64,000 bases of DNA from Pseudoclavibacter sp. CFCC 11306 (GTDB lineage: Bacteria; Actinomycetota; Actinomycetes; Actinomycetales; Microbacteriaceae). A program made the translations under genes and the position numbers. The stretch is from NCBI RefSeq assembly GCF_008831235.1, contig NZ_WBKF01000002.1:310001-374000 (forward strand), read 5' to 3'. The notes under the pieces are model-generated. The model did no database searches and was not told where the DNA came from. It saw only the letters and a program-made list of their open reading frames with translations. This document shows, in pieces, positions 26,223 through 35,137 of this stretch; the stretch's first letter is position 1; every line of letters begins with the position of its first letter.

Positions 26223-26241
26223 ATTTTGAGTTCATCAAAAT
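26223..26241 (+). promoter_or_regulatory. Fur-type operator in front of furA-katG
   Basis: ATTTTGA-GTTCA-TCAAAAT is a perfect inverted repeat in an AT-rich block just upstream of the -10 TAGACT (26247-26252). The position and composition fit the FurA autoregulatory site known in mycobacteria. Confidence 0.75.
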
Positions 26242-26246
26242 ATTGC

Positions 26247-26252
26247 TAGACT
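26247..26252 (+). promoter_or_regulatory. Leaderless -10 element of furA
   Basis: TAGACT followed by six bases and ATG 26259. It favours ATG 26259 over GTG 26253, and no Shine-Dalgarno sequence is present. Leaderless furA is also known in mycobacteria. Confidence 0.6.
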
Positions 26253-26258
26253 GTGGGC

Positions 26259-26723
26259 ATGAGCGTTCATGTCTCCATCGCTCCCGAATCGTGGGGTGAA
26301 CAGCTGCGTGAGAGCGGACTGCGCGTCACTGCCGGACGCCTGGCGACGCTGCAGTATCTCGACGAGCACCCGCACAGCTCGGCCGCAGACATTCTCGCCG
26401 GACTGAGCGACGGCATGCCGAGTATCTCGGCGCAGTCGGTGCACAACATCGTGCACGATCTCACCCGCAACGAGCTCGTGCGGCGCATCGATCTGCCAGA
26501 CTCCGGCAGTGCGCGATACGAGACGCGCACTCACGACAACCATCATCATGTGCAGTGCGTGGTCTGCGGACGCATCGAAGACGTCGACTGCGTCGTGGGG
26601 CATGCCCCCTGCCTGACGCCTGACGACGTGCACGGCATGCGCGTGCTGACCGCCGACATCACTTTTCGCGGCGTCTGCCCCGAATGCGAGCAGAAGCTGC
26701 GCGACCATGACCCCCAGTACTGA
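26259..26723 (+). CDS. furA: Fur family redox/metal-responsive repressor (FurA/PerR-like)
   Basis: A 154-aa regulator. The winged-helix half includes LRVTAGRLATLQYLDEHPH and SAQSVHNIVHDLTRNELVRRID. The metal half includes NHHHVQCVVCGRIEDVDC with a first CxxC, and CPECEQ with the second, giving the structural zinc site. Followed 64 bases later by katG, it matches the conserved furA-katG operon, where peroxide or metal status relieves repression of catalase-peroxidase. A palindrome at its promoter supports autoregulation. Confidence 0.94.
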   Translation: MSVHVSIAPESWGEQLRESGLRVTAGRLATLQYLDEHPHSSAADILAGLSDGMPSISAQSVHNIVHDLTRNELVRRIDLPDSGSARYETRTHDNHHHVQCVVCGRIEDVDCVVGHAPCLTPDDVHGMRVLTADITFRGVCPECEQKLRDHDPQY

Positions 26724-26787
26724 ACAGAGGGGCGACGTCGCCCCTGTGACACACAGAATCACAACCACAGCACGGAAGGAAGCACAC

Positions 26788-29040
26788 ATGTCTGAATCAA
26801 AGTGCCCCATCGACCACGAGACCGGAGCACCGGTCAGCGGCGATGCCACCGGGGTCGCCATGCCCGGGATCCCGCAGAAAGAGCTGCCGCATCCCACGCA
26901 GGGCGACGCCAGCTTCGCCTGGTGGCCGAAGCACTTGAATGTCGGGCTGCTCGATGAGAACCCCCGTGAGCGCAACCCCGAAGAAGACGGCTTCGACTAC
27001 AAAGCGGCTTTTGAGGCGCTCGATCTCGACCAGGTCAAGAAAGACATCGCCGAGGTGCTCACCACCTCGCAGCCTTGGTGGCCGGCCGACTTCGGGAACT
27101 ACGGCCCGCTGATCATCCGTGTGGCCTGGCATAGTGCAGGCACCTATCGTCAGTTCGACGGACGAGGCGGTGCGGGCACCGGGCAGCAGCGTTTTCTGCC
27201 GACCGAGGCCTGGCCCGACAATGTGAGCACTGACAAAGGGCGTCGTCTGCTCTGGCCGGTGAAGCAGAAGTACGGTCGCAGCATCTCGTGGGGCGACCTG
27301 ATCGTGCTCGCCGGCAACGTCGCGCTCGAGATCATGGGGCTGCCGACTGCCGGCTACGGCGGCGGGCGCATCGACGCGTGGGAGCCCGAGAACATCTACT
27401 GGGGCTCAGAGCCGCAGTGGAAGGGCACTGAAGACCGCATCACTGACAAGCAGCGGCGCGATCTCGAGAAGCCGCTCGGCGCGACTGTGATGGGGCTCAT
27501 CTACGTCGACCCCGAGGGCCCTGAGGGACAGCCCGATCCGGCCCGCGCTGCGCATGACATCCGTGAGACCTTCGACCGTATGGGCATGAACGATCGCGAG
27601 ACGCTCGCACTGATCGCCGGTGGGCACACCTTCGGCAAATCGCACGGTGCCGCACCTGACGGAGAGCACGTGCACGGCAGTCCGGCTGAGGCCGGCATCC
27701 AGGATCAGGGCCTGGGCTGGAAGAACGACTACAAGAGCGGCATCGGCGACGACACCATCACCTCGGGTCTCGAAGTCACGTGGACATATCACCCCACTCG
27801 TTGGGACAACGAGTACCTGCACATTCTCTTCTCATACGAGTGGGAGTGTTACAAGGGAGAGGGCGGCCACTGGCAGTGGCGTCCGAAGGACGGCGCCGGG
27901 CAGGACATGGTGCCGCTCGCACACTCCGAGGGCCGTCGCGAGCCGCGCATGTTCACCACAGACCTGGCACTGCGCGTCGACCCTGAGTACGAACGCATCG
28001 GTCGCGAGTTTCTTGGCGACCAGAAGCTCTTCGAGCAGGAGTTCGCCAAAGCCTGGTACAAGCTGGTGCACCGCGACATGGGTCCGAAGTCGCGTTACCT
28101 CGGCAAAGAGGTGCCCGCAGCCGACTACATCTGGCAGGATCCGCTGCCCGCAGCGACCGGTGAGCCGGTGCTGGCCGCCGACATCAACGAGCTCAAGCGG
28201 CAGATCCTCGCCTCAAGCCTGAGCCGACAGCAGCTGGTCAAGACCGCCTGGGCGTCAGCCTCGACGTTCCGTGCGACCGACTATCGCGGCGGCGCAAACG
28301 GCGCGCGCATCCGTCTGGAGCCGCAGCGCCACTGGGAGGTCAACGAGCCCGAGCAGCTTGACCAGGTGCTCTCGGTCTACGAGAAGATCCAGAGCGATTT
28401 CAACGAGCAGAACGCGCCGCGCCACATCTCGCTGGCAGACCTGATCGTGCTCGGCGGCTCCGCTGCGATCGAGCAGGCCGCTCACGAGGGGGGCATCGAC
28501 ATCGAGGTGCCGTTCACACCGGGTCGCGTCGACGCCACTCAGGACGACACCGATCCCGAGACGTTCGCATACCTCGAGCCGACCAACGACGGGTTCCGCA
28601 ACTATCTGCGCCCCGGGCACTCGCTGCCGGCTGAGAACCTGCTGATCGACCGTGCTCAGCTGCTCGGGCTGCGCGTGCCCGAGCTGACGGCGCTGATCGG
28701 CGGGCTGCGCGTGCTGGGGACGGGCTATGAGGGCACCGACCTCGGCCTGCTGACCGATCGTCCCGGCGTGCTGAGCAACGACTGGTACCGCAACCTGCTC
28801 GAGAACGGCAACGTGTGGAGCTCGACCGACGAGACGCAGAACACCTTCGAGATGCGCCACTACGGCGAAGACGAGGTCGTGTGGCGGGCCAGCCGCTTCG
28901 ACCTGGTCTTCTCGGCCAACTCGGAGCTGCGCGCCGTCGCCGAGTACTACGCCTCAGACGATGCTCGTGCCGTCTTCGTGCGTGATTTCGTGGCCGCCTG
29001 GAACAAGGTGATGAACGCGGATCGCTACGATCTGCGCTGA
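26788..29040 (+). CDS. katG: Catalase-peroxidase
   Basis: A 750-aa haem enzyme that dismutates hydrogen peroxide and oxidises peroxidase substrates. The two-domain length is complete. Distal site residues lie in RVAWHSAGTYR (Arg, Trp, His), the Trp-Tyr-Met adduct tyrosine in GLIYVDPEGP, and the proximal haem His in GGHTFGKSHG. ATG 26788 has GGAAGG upstream and follows the furA stop by 64 bases. It is probably co-transcribed with furA and induced by peroxide. It ends at a strong terminator shared with the convergent mmsA gene. Confidence 0.98.
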   Translation: MSESKCPIDHETGAPVSGDATGVAMPGIPQKELPHPTQGDASFAWWPKHLNVGLLDENPRERNPEEDGFDYKAAFEALDLDQVKKDIAEVLTTSQPWWPADFGNYGPLIIRVAWHSAGTYRQFDGRGGAGTGQQRFLPTEAWPDNVSTDKGRRLLWPVKQKYGRSISWGDLIVLAGNVALEIMGLPTAGYGGGRIDAWEPENIYWGSEPQWKGTEDRITDKQRRDLEKPLGATVMGLIYVDPEGPEGQPDPARAAHDIRETFDRMGMNDRETLALIAGGHTFGKSHGAAPDGEHVHGSPAEAGIQDQGLGWKNDYKSGIGDDTITSGLEVTWTYHPTRWDNEYLHILFSYEWECYKGEGGHWQWRPKDGAGQDMVPLAHSEGRREPRMFTTDLALRVDPEYERIGREFLGDQKLFEQEFAKAWYKLVHRDMGPKSRYLGKEVPAADYIWQDPLPAATGEPVLAADINELKRQILASSLSRQQLVKTAWASASTFRATDYRGGANGARIRLEPQRHWEVNEPEQLDQVLSVYEKIQSDFNEQNAPRHISLADLIVLGGSAAIEQAAHEGGIDIEVPFTPGRVDATQDDTDPETFAYLEPTNDGFRNYLRPGHSLPAENLLIDRAQLLGLRVPELTALIGGLRVLGTGYEGTDLGLLTDRPGVLSNDWYRNLLENGNVWSSTDETQNTFEMRHYGEDEVVWRASRFDLVFSANSELRAVAEYYASDDARAVFVRDFVAAWNKVMNADRYDLR

Positions 29041-29081
29041 ACGGTGCGCAGCCGCTGAACGAAGCGCTGCACCCTGAGCGA

Positions 29082-29120
29082 AAGGGCCCCGTCCACGATC
29101 ATTTCGTGGACGGGGCCCTT
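29082..29120. terminator. Bidirectional terminator between katG and mmsA
   Basis: AAGGGCCCCGTCCACGA-TCATT-TCGTGGACGGGGCCCTT is a perfect 17-bp stem with A-rich and T-rich flanks, between convergent genes. Confidence 0.92.
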
Positions 29121-29171
29121 GCACGTCGCGAGCGCTGGCAGCGTCAGCGCTCAGACGATCGGCAGATCATC

Positions 29172-30683
29172 TCAGTTCGTCGGAAAGCCCAACTCGATCT
29201 GGCTTTCGCTGGGGTGCGGCCAACGCGAGGTCACGACCTTGCGGCGAGTGTAGAAGTTGAACGACTCCGGCCCGTACATGTGGGTGTCGCCGAAGAGAGA
29301 GCTCTTCCAGCCGCCGAACGAGAACGAGCCGACCGGCACCGGAATCGGCACGTTCACACCCACCATGCCCACCTCGATGTCGAACTGGAACTCACGGGCG
29401 GTCTTGCCGTCACGGGTGAAGATCGCGGTGCCGTTCGCATACTGATTGGAGTTGATCAGGTCGACGGCCTCGTCATAGCTGTCGACGCGCACCACTGCCA
29501 GCACCGGGCCGAAGATCTCGTCGTCGTACACGCGCATGCCGGGGCGCACGTGGTCGATCAGAGAGACGCCGATGAAGTAGCCGTCGCCCTCGAAGTGCTG
29601 CTCGCGCCCGTCGACGACGACCGTCGCACCTTCGCCAGCGGCAGAGCCGACGTACTCGGCGACGCGCTCCTGAGCCTGCCGTGTGATCAGCGGCCCCATC
29701 TCCGAATCCGGGTCGAAGCCGTCGCCGATGCGCAGATCGGCGATGCGGGCCGCGACCTTCTCGATGAGCGGGTCGGCCGTGTCGCCGACGGCGACCAGCA
29801 CCGAGACCGCCATGCAGCGCTCGCCGGCAGAGCCGTATGCCGCTGAGACCGCAGCGTCCGCAGCCGAGTCGAGGTCGGCATCCGGCATGACCACCATATG
29901 GTTCTTGGCACCGCCCAGCGCCTGCACACGTTTGCCCGCGTGCGCCGCCGTCTCGTAGACATAGCGTGCGATCGGCGTCGAGCCGACGAAGGCCGCGCCG
30001 GCGATGCCGGGGTTGGTCAGCAGCTCGTCGACGACCTCTTTGTCGCCGTGCACGACATTGAGGATGCCATCGGGCAGACCGGCCTCGCGGAACGCCTCGG
30101 CGATCCAGACTGATGCGGAGGGGTCACGCTCCGAGGGCTTCAGAATGACCGCGTTGCCTGCCGCGATCGCAGTCGTCACCATCCACAGCGGCACCATGGC
30201 CGGAAAGTTGAAGGGCGTGATGCAGGCGACGACGCCGAGTGGCTGGCGCAGCTGATGCACGTCGATGCCGGTGGCGACCTGCTCGGCGAATTCGCCCTTG
30301 AGATGGTGCGTGAGCCCGGCGCAGAACTCGACGTTCTCGAGCCCGCGCGCGATCTCGCCGCGTGCATCGGGGACGGTCTTGCCGTGCTCGGCGGTGATGA
30401 TGCGGGCGAGTTCGTCTGCGCGCTCGTTGATGATGTGCACGAGGCGGAAGAAGACCTGCGAACGCTTTGCGAGGCCGACGCGACGCCAGGCCCGCTGGGC
30501 CTCAGCAGCCTGCGCGATGGCGGCATCGACCTGTGCGGCACTGGCGAGCGGCACTTCGGCGGTCTGCCGCCCGGTTGCCGGGTTGAAGACCGGGCCGTAC
30601 CGTTCTGCTTCGTCCGTCTGCTGACCGCCGATGACGTGCGGGATGCGAGTGAGCGTCTGCGTCGTGCTGGTGGTGGTGTTCAT
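29172..30683 (-). CDS. mmsA: CoA-acylating methylmalonate-semialdehyde dehydrogenase
   Basis: A 503-aa NAD-dependent aldehyde dehydrogenase converting (methyl)malonate semialdehyde to propionyl- or acetyl-CoA in valine, inositol or beta-alanine breakdown. The catalytic Cys lies in GSAGERCMAVS, typical of MmsA rather than general ALDHs. Other hallmarks are ITPFNFPAMVPLWM and FVGSTPIARYVYETA. ATG 30683 has CAGGAG upstream. It follows mmsB by 63 bases in one transcript under the divergent LysR regulator. Confidence 0.95.
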   Translation of the reverse strand: MNTTTSTTQTLTRIPHVIGGQQTDEAERYGPVFNPATGRQTAEVPLASAAQVDAAIAQAAEAQRAWRRVGLAKRSQVFFRLVHIINERADELARIITAEHGKTVPDARGEIARGLENVEFCAGLTHHLKGEFAEQVATGIDVHQLRQPLGVVACITPFNFPAMVPLWMVTTAIAAGNAVILKPSERDPSASVWIAEAFREAGLPDGILNVVHGDKEVVDELLTNPGIAGAAFVGSTPIARYVYETAAHAGKRVQALGGAKNHMVVMPDADLDSAADAAVSAAYGSAGERCMAVSVLVAVGDTADPLIEKVAARIADLRIGDGFDPDSEMGPLITRQAQERVAEYVGSAAGEGATVVVDGREQHFEGDGYFIGVSLIDHVRPGMRVYDDEIFGPVLAVVRVDSYDEAVDLINSNQYANGTAIFTRDGKTAREFQFDIEVGMVGVNVPIPVPVGSFSFGGWKSSLFGDTHMYGPESFNFYTRRKVVTSRWPHPSESQIELGFPTN

Positions 30684-30746
30684 CTGAGCTCCTGTAGCTG
30701 CGAATCTGGTGTTTGTGATGAGCGGTGGGGGCGGCGCATGCGCAGA

Positions 30747-31658
30747 TCAGGGCTGCCAGCCGCGCAGGGTGCCGTCAGGTGTGGCGTACTTGGCGACTAG
30801 GGTGCAGTCTTTGCCACCGAGCCCTTCGTCGATCAGCCGCTGCAGCTGATCGGCCGCCAGCGTCGCAGCCGGGAGATGCACGCCGGTCTGTCGGCCTGCC
30901 TCAAGCGCCAGACCGATGTCTTTGTTCGCGAGGTCTGCGGTGAAGGTCGCGTCGAAGTTGTGGTCTGCTGCCGAGGTCGGAATCACTCCGGGCACTGGAT
31001 ACCAGGTCTGCTGGGCCCAGGAACGGCCGGATGACGCGCTCGCGATCTGCCAGAAGACCTTGGGGTCGAGCCCGAGCTCTTCGGCCAGCTGCGAGCCCTC
31101 GGAATTCGCGAGCACGTCGATCAGCAGCATCATGTTGTTGACGATCTTGGCGGCGATGCCCATGGTCGGGCCTCCGGCGACGATGGTGCTGCCGCTCATC
31201 GGCTCGATGTACTCGGCAGCGCGAGCGGTGTCGGCCGAGTCTCCGCCGAGCATGAAGGCGAGTGTGCCGTCGGCTGCTCCGCTGATGCCGCCGCTGACGG
31301 GCGCGTCGACGAAATGGTGCCCGCTGACCTCTGACTGCTCATGCAGATAGCGCGACGTCTCGACGTCGATCGTCGAGCAGTCGATCAGCAGCGTCGACGT
31401 GGCCGCATGCGCCCACACGCCGTCGGCCCCTTCGTAGACGCTGCGCACATGCTGCCCCTTCGGCAGACTGGTGAACAGTGCATCAGCGCCGTCGAGTGCT
31501 GCGGCGATGCTGTCGACGATGGTCACGCCCTCGGCCTGAGCCGCGGCAGTCGCCGCCGGGTTCAGGTCGTAGCCCAGCACGGTGTGGCCGGCACGCACGA
31601 GGTGGCCGGTCATCCGACCGCCCATGTTGCCCAACCCGATCCAGCCCAAAGTTGCCAT
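30747..31658 (-). CDS. mmsB: 3-hydroxyisobutyrate dehydrogenase family oxidoreductase
   Basis: A 303-aa beta-hydroxyacid dehydrogenase. It has the N-terminal NAD site GWIGLGNMGGRM, the substrate motif DAPVSGGISGA, and the catalytic Lys in MGIAAKIVNNMML. With mmsA it forms the 3-hydroxyisobutyrate to propionyl-CoA steps of valine degradation; related enzymes use 3-hydroxypropionate or tartronate semialdehyde, so the substrate is not certain. ATG 31658 has GAGGAG upstream. The first gene of mmsB-mmsA, it is controlled from the LysR intergenic region. Confidence 0.92.
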   Translation of the reverse strand: MATLGWIGLGNMGGRMTGHLVRAGHTVLGYDLNPAATAAAQAEGVTIVDSIAAALDGADALFTSLPKGQHVRSVYEGADGVWAHAATSTLLIDCSTIDVETSRYLHEQSEVSGHHFVDAPVSGGISGAADGTLAFMLGGDSADTARAAEYIEPMSGSTIVAGGPTMGIAAKIVNNMMLLIDVLANSEGSQLAEELGLDPKVFWQIASASSGRSWAQQTWYPVPGVIPTSAADHNFDATFTADLANKDIGLALEAGRQTGVHLPAATLAADQLQRLIDEGLGGKDCTLVAKYATPDGTLRGWQP

Positions 31659-31705
31659 GATGATTCTCCTCGGCTCCGTTGTCGAAAAGTCGTATGTGTG
31701 ATGAC

Positions 31706-31735
31706 AGGCTAAGTCGCCGGTTCTGTGCGTGGCAA
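31706..31735 (-). promoter_or_regulatory. Candidate mmsB-mmsA promoter
   Basis: On the minus strand TTGCCA (31735-31730) and TAGCCT (31711-31706) are 18 bases apart. A CTGTGC half-site of the LysR palindrome (31722-31727) lies in the spacer. Confidence 0.4.
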
Positions 31736-31762
31736 TCTCTGAGAGACGTCATTTGTGCACCA

Positions 31763-31786
31763 GAGCTGTGCATTCATGCACAGCTC
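31763..31786. promoter_or_regulatory. LysR operator A between mmsB and the LysR gene
   Basis: GAGCTGTGCAT-TC-ATGCACAGCTC has perfect 11-bp arms. Its core CTGTGCATTCATGCACAG matches the site upstream of the MHS transporter at 15 of 18 positions. Extra TGTGC half-sites lie at 31723 and 31754. Confidence 0.75.
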
Positions 31787-31802
31787 ATGACGCGGATGCG
31801 GC

Positions 31803-31808
31803 ACAATA
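31803..31808 (+). promoter_or_regulatory. -10 element of the LysR gene
   Basis: CACAAT five bases before ATG 31814, probably leaderless. Operator A is centred about 40 bases upstream, so the regulator probably controls itself. Confidence 0.4.
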
Positions 31809-31813
31809 GGGCC

Positions 31814-32710
31814 ATGGAACACAGACTTGACGAGACGCACCTGCAGGGCCTGATGACGTTGCTCGCTGTTGCTCGTTCAGGGCGCTTCACCGCCGCAGCG
31901 AAAGCGCTCGGAGTGAACCATTCGACGGTCTCGCGCAGAATCGGGCAGCTCGACGAGGCTTTGGGCGGACGCGTGCTGGTGCGGGGTGCGACGGGGTGGG
32001 AGCTCACCGTGCTCGGCACGAGAGCGATGCAGGCGGCTGAGCGCATCGAACGCTCCGTGCACGATCTGGTCTCGGACAAGCCTCATGATGCCGTTCGGGG
32101 CCTCGTGCGCGTGGGGGCACCGGATGCGTATGCGGTCTTCATCGCCATGCCGGCCTTGGCCTGGCTGCAGCGCAGACATCCTGCACTCGACCTTGAGGTC
32201 GTCGCGGCGACGCAACAGGCTCGACAGCGCCGCTCAGGCGTCGACATCGAAGTGGTCGTCGGTCGGCCGCAGGTCAACCGAGCGGTCACCGTCGAGCTGT
32301 TCTCATACCAGCTGCGGCTGTATGCGACTGCGGAGTATCTGTCGCGGATGGGTCGGCCTGCGAAGATCGCCGATCTGACCGAGCACCGTCTCAACTACTA
32401 CATCGAGTCGGCGCTGCAGGTCGACGATCTCGACGTCGCGCTGCAGCTGCTGCCGCGGATGCGCGAGGCCATCAGCTCGACGAGCGTCTTTGCGCACGTC
32501 GCGGCCACGCGTGCTGGGGCAGGCATCGGACTGCTGCCGGACTATGTGGCGCAGCGGTACGACGACTTGGCCGTGGTGCTCGAACACGAGTTCTCTCACG
32601 GCGTCTCGTACTGGGCCGCGCTGCGCGAAGAGAACGACCGCAACCCGGCGGTCGGGGCCTGCCTGTCGGCTATGGTCTCCTACGCCCAGAGCAGCGACTT
32701 CGTGAAATAA
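31814..32710 (+). CDS. LysR family transcriptional regulator
   Basis: A 298-aa LysR-type regulator. The N-terminal HTH reads LMTLLAVARSGRFTAAAKALGVNHSTVSRRIGQLDEALGG; the C-terminal effector domain (about residues 90-298) is less conserved. It is divergent from mmsB-mmsA and convergent with the MHS transporter gene. The same 18-bp palindrome occurs in its own promoter region and before the transporter, so these four genes probably form its regulon. ATG 31814 is chosen for the -10 element and the domain start; 45 upstream codons in the frame are not LysR-like. The inducer is unknown, perhaps a hydroxy acid or semialdehyde. Confidence 0.92.
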   Translation: MEHRLDETHLQGLMTLLAVARSGRFTAAAKALGVNHSTVSRRIGQLDEALGGRVLVRGATGWELTVLGTRAMQAAERIERSVHDLVSDKPHDAVRGLVRVGAPDAYAVFIAMPALAWLQRRHPALDLEVVAATQQARQRRSGVDIEVVVGRPQVNRAVTVELFSYQLRLYATAEYLSRMGRPAKIADLTEHRLNYYIESALQVDDLDVALQLLPRMREAISSTSVFAHVAATRAGAGIGLLPDYVAQRYDDLAVVLEHEFSHGVSYWAALREENDRNPAVGACLSAMVSYAQSSDFVK

Positions 32711-32755
32711 GTCTGGCGGGCGGCCGAGAGGTCTCTCCTCGGCCGCCCGCCAGAC
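32711..32755. terminator. Bidirectional terminator between LysR gene and transporter
   Basis: GTCTGGCGGGCGGCCGAG and CTCGGCCGCCCGCCAGAC form a perfect 18-bp stem with a nine-base loop, between convergent genes. Confidence 0.92.
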
Positions 32756-32769
32756 TGTGGCGGATGCGT

Positions 32770-34152
32770 TCAGGCTCCCGGTGTCGCTTCTGCGCGTGTG
32801 CTCTGCATCAACGGGGCGATGTGCCGTTCGTGGTCGAGCCGGTCGATCTCTTCGAGGGTGATTCCCTTGGTCTCGCGCAGTGAGACTGCGGCGATCAGGG
32901 TGATCAGTGCGGCTCCGACGAGGTAGAGCGCAATCGGCACCCACGAGGCGAACTGTCCGAGCAGCGCAGTCGCGATGATGGGCGCGACGGAGCCTGCCAC
33001 GATCGAGGTCACTTGGTAGCCGAACGAGACGCCGGCATAGCGCATGCGCGTCGGGAACATCTCGGACATGATCGCAGGCTGGCCGGCGTACATCAGGCCG
33101 TGCACGAACAGTCCGAGGATGATCGCCAGGATCACCATCAGCGGCGCAGCCGTGTTGAACATCGGGAAGGCGACGAACGGCCAGACGCCGGTGAGCACGG
33201 CCCCGGCGATGTAGACGGGTTTGCGGCCGACCCGGTCAGTGAGCGCACCGGTCAGGGGCACGATCACGAACTGGAAGACATGTGCGAAGAACATCAGCCC
33301 CAGAATGCTGCTGGTGTCCATCTTGACCCAGACCGACAGATACGTGATCGAGAACGTCACGACCATGTAGTAGAGGATGTTCTCGGCGAAGCGCAGACCC
33401 ATCGCAGTGAGCACGCCACGCGGGTAGCGTTTGAGCACCTCGAAGACGCCGTAGCGCACCTCGTCCTCCTGTTCGATCTTTCGCTGCGTCTCTTGGAAGA
33501 TCGGCGCATCAGAGATCTTCGTGCGCACGTAGTAGCCCACGGCCACGATGACGACCGACAGCCAGAAGCCGATGCGCCAGCCCCAGCTCAGGAACGCTTC
33601 GGGGGAAAGCGACGCCGAGAGCACCAACAGCACGATCGTCGCCAGCAGGTTGCCGAGAGGCAGGGCGGCCTGCGGCCAGCTGGCCCAGAAGCCGCGTGAC
33701 TTCGCCGGTGCGTGCTCTGCGACGAGGAGCACCGCTCCGCCCCATTCCCCGCCGACGGCGATGCCTTGGATGAACCTCAGCGCGACGAGCAGCGCGGGCG
33801 CCCAGTACCCGACCGTGGCGAAGGTCGGCAGACAGCCCATCAGGAACGTCGAGGCTCCCACCATGATGATCGCCACCTGGAGCAGATGCTTACGGCCGTA
33901 GCGGTCGCCGAAGTGTGCGAAGACGATCCCCCCGAGCGGTCGAGCGACGAAGCCGACGGCGTAGGTGACGAATGCGGCGATGATCGGCGCATAGGGGTCT
34001 TCGCTGGGAGGGAAGAAGACCTTGTTGAAGACCAGGGTCGCGGCCGTCGCGTAGAGAAAGAACTCGTACCATTCGACGATGGTGCCCGCCATTGACGCGA
34101 GCACGACCTGTCGCAGGCCTTTCTTCGGGGCTGCCGGGGCTGACACAGACAT
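32770..34152 (-). CDS. MHS-family MFS transporter (metabolite:H+ symporter)
   Basis: A 460-aa transporter with 12 predicted membrane segments. The start VLASMAGTIVEWYEFFLYATAA is characteristic of the metabolite:H+ symporter family (shikimate, alpha-ketoglutarate, proline/betaine type). The loop motifs GDRYGRKHLL and TDRVGRKPVY and the GGEWGGA motif of TM5 are intact. ATG 34152 has AAGGAGGT upstream. The LysR palindrome about 100 bases before the start links it to mmsB-mmsA, so it may import the compound feeding that pathway (inference). Confidence 0.92.
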   Translation of the reverse strand: MSVSAPAAPKKGLRQVVLASMAGTIVEWYEFFLYATAATLVFNKVFFPPSEDPYAPIIAAFVTYAVGFVARPLGGIVFAHFGDRYGRKHLLQVAIIMVGASTFLMGCLPTFATVGYWAPALLVALRFIQGIAVGGEWGGAVLLVAEHAPAKSRGFWASWPQAALPLGNLLATIVLLVLSASLSPEAFLSWGWRIGFWLSVVIVAVGYYVRTKISDAPIFQETQRKIEQEDEVRYGVFEVLKRYPRGVLTAMGLRFAENILYYMVVTFSITYLSVWVKMDTSSILGLMFFAHVFQFVIVPLTGALTDRVGRKPVYIAGAVLTGVWPFVAFPMFNTAAPLMVILAIILGLFVHGLMYAGQPAIMSEMFPTRMRYAGVSFGYQVTSIVAGSVAPIIATALLGQFASWVPIALYLVGAALITLIAAVSLRETKGITLEEIDRLDHERHIAPLMQSTRAEATPGA

Positions 34153-34233
34153 CTGCTACCTCCTTGTAGTCAGGGATCTGAGAACATCCTGCAAGAGATG
34201 GTGTGTCATGTCTACGCACCGGCGCTGGTGATT

Positions 34234-34263
34234 GCGCACAGTGCCTGTGCATATACGCACAGG
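34234..34263. promoter_or_regulatory. LysR operator B upstream of the MHS transporter
   Basis: CCTGTGC-ATATAC-GCACAGG at 34244-34263 is an inverted repeat; the 18-bp core CTGTGCATATACGCACAG differs from operator A at three positions. An additional GCGCACAG half-site lies at 34234-34241. Confidence 0.7.
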
Positions 34264-34288
34264 GCTGTGACCTCGCCGGACATGCAGC

Positions 34289-34327
34289 GAGCCGGGGTCT
34301 CCGTCGTGATGACAGAGGCCCCGGCTC
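34289..34327 (-). terminator. alsS-budA terminator
   Basis: GAGCCGGGGTCT pairs with AGAGGCCCCGGCTC (two-base bulge) about 28 bases after the budA stop. Confidence 0.75.
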
Positions 34328-34354
34328 GCGGGAATCGTATACGGAGTCAGTCGC

Positions 34355-35137
34355 TCACTTGTGCGATTCGGTGCGGTTCAGTTCGTCGTGCAGGTCTTCT
34401 GGAGACAGGTTGGCCTCTTCGAACGCCTCGGTGCGCGGCAGCGACAGACGCAGGTCTGTTCCGAGGCAGACCTCGACGGTGCCCTTGGCCATCTGGAAGT
34501 CGAGCACATGCCCGCCCATGGTGCGTTCATCGTCGATGAAGTGCACGTGGCAGCCGGGCACCGAGATGCCCTGCTCATACACCGGCGTGCGGAAACCGCC
34601 GACGACGCCTGACACATTCTCGAAGCGCAGCGTCGGCTCGTCGTTGGTCGCATCGACCATGCGTGGGTAGGGCTTGCTCTGCAGCTGCACCGTACGGGTC
34701 TTGACCCAGTCGAACTCGCCGGTGATGCGCAGCGCGTACAGATAGTTCGGCGACACCGTCAGCGAGTCGACCAGCGCCGAGACGTCTTCACGGCTGGAGT
34801 GCGGCTTGACCTCGGCACTCAGGCTGGTCACGAAGTTGGTGACCACGGCGAACGGCGTGCGCGCGTCGAGTGGTGCGGGCTGCACTGAGCCGTCGACGCG
34901 CATCTGCCAGCAGTGACCGTCGAGAATGATCATCTCGCCGTCGAGCCCGTCGAAGGTGCCCAGACCGAAACTGCCCTGGCCGAGCAGCTCCGCGATGGTC
35001 ATCTCGCCGTCATAGATGCCGTCGAGCAGTGCGCTCATCAGCGAGGTCTGAAAGACCTCGTGGCGGACGATGTGGTTCGAGACCCGTTTGGCGGCGGGTG
35101 CCGACGTCGAATCGGTAATGTCGGATGATGTGGTCAT
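34355..35137 (-). CDS. budA: Alpha-acetolactate decarboxylase
   Basis: A 260-aa zinc enzyme converting 2-acetolactate to (R)-acetoin. The zinc-binding block [21 protein letters not shown] is complete, as are the N-terminal region ([19 protein letters not shown]) and the [19 protein letters not shown] segment. ATG 35137 overlaps the alsS stop (TCATGA on the plus strand), so alsS and budA are co-translated and give a direct pyruvate-to-acetoin route. Such a route usually serves as overflow or pH control. Confidence 0.96.
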   Translation of the reverse strand: MTTSSDITDSTSAPAAKRVSNHIVRHEVFQTSLMSALLDGIYDGEMTIAELLGQGSFGLGTFDGLDGEMIILDGHCWQMRVDGSVQPAPLDARTPFAVVTNFVTSLSAEVKPHSSREDVSALVDSLTVSPNYLYALRITGEFDWVKTRTVQLQSKPYPRMVDATNDEPTLRFENVSGVVGGFRTPVYEQGISVPGCHVHFIDDERTMGGHVLDFQMAKGTVEVCLGTDLRLSLPRTEAFEEANLSPEDLHDELNRTESHK

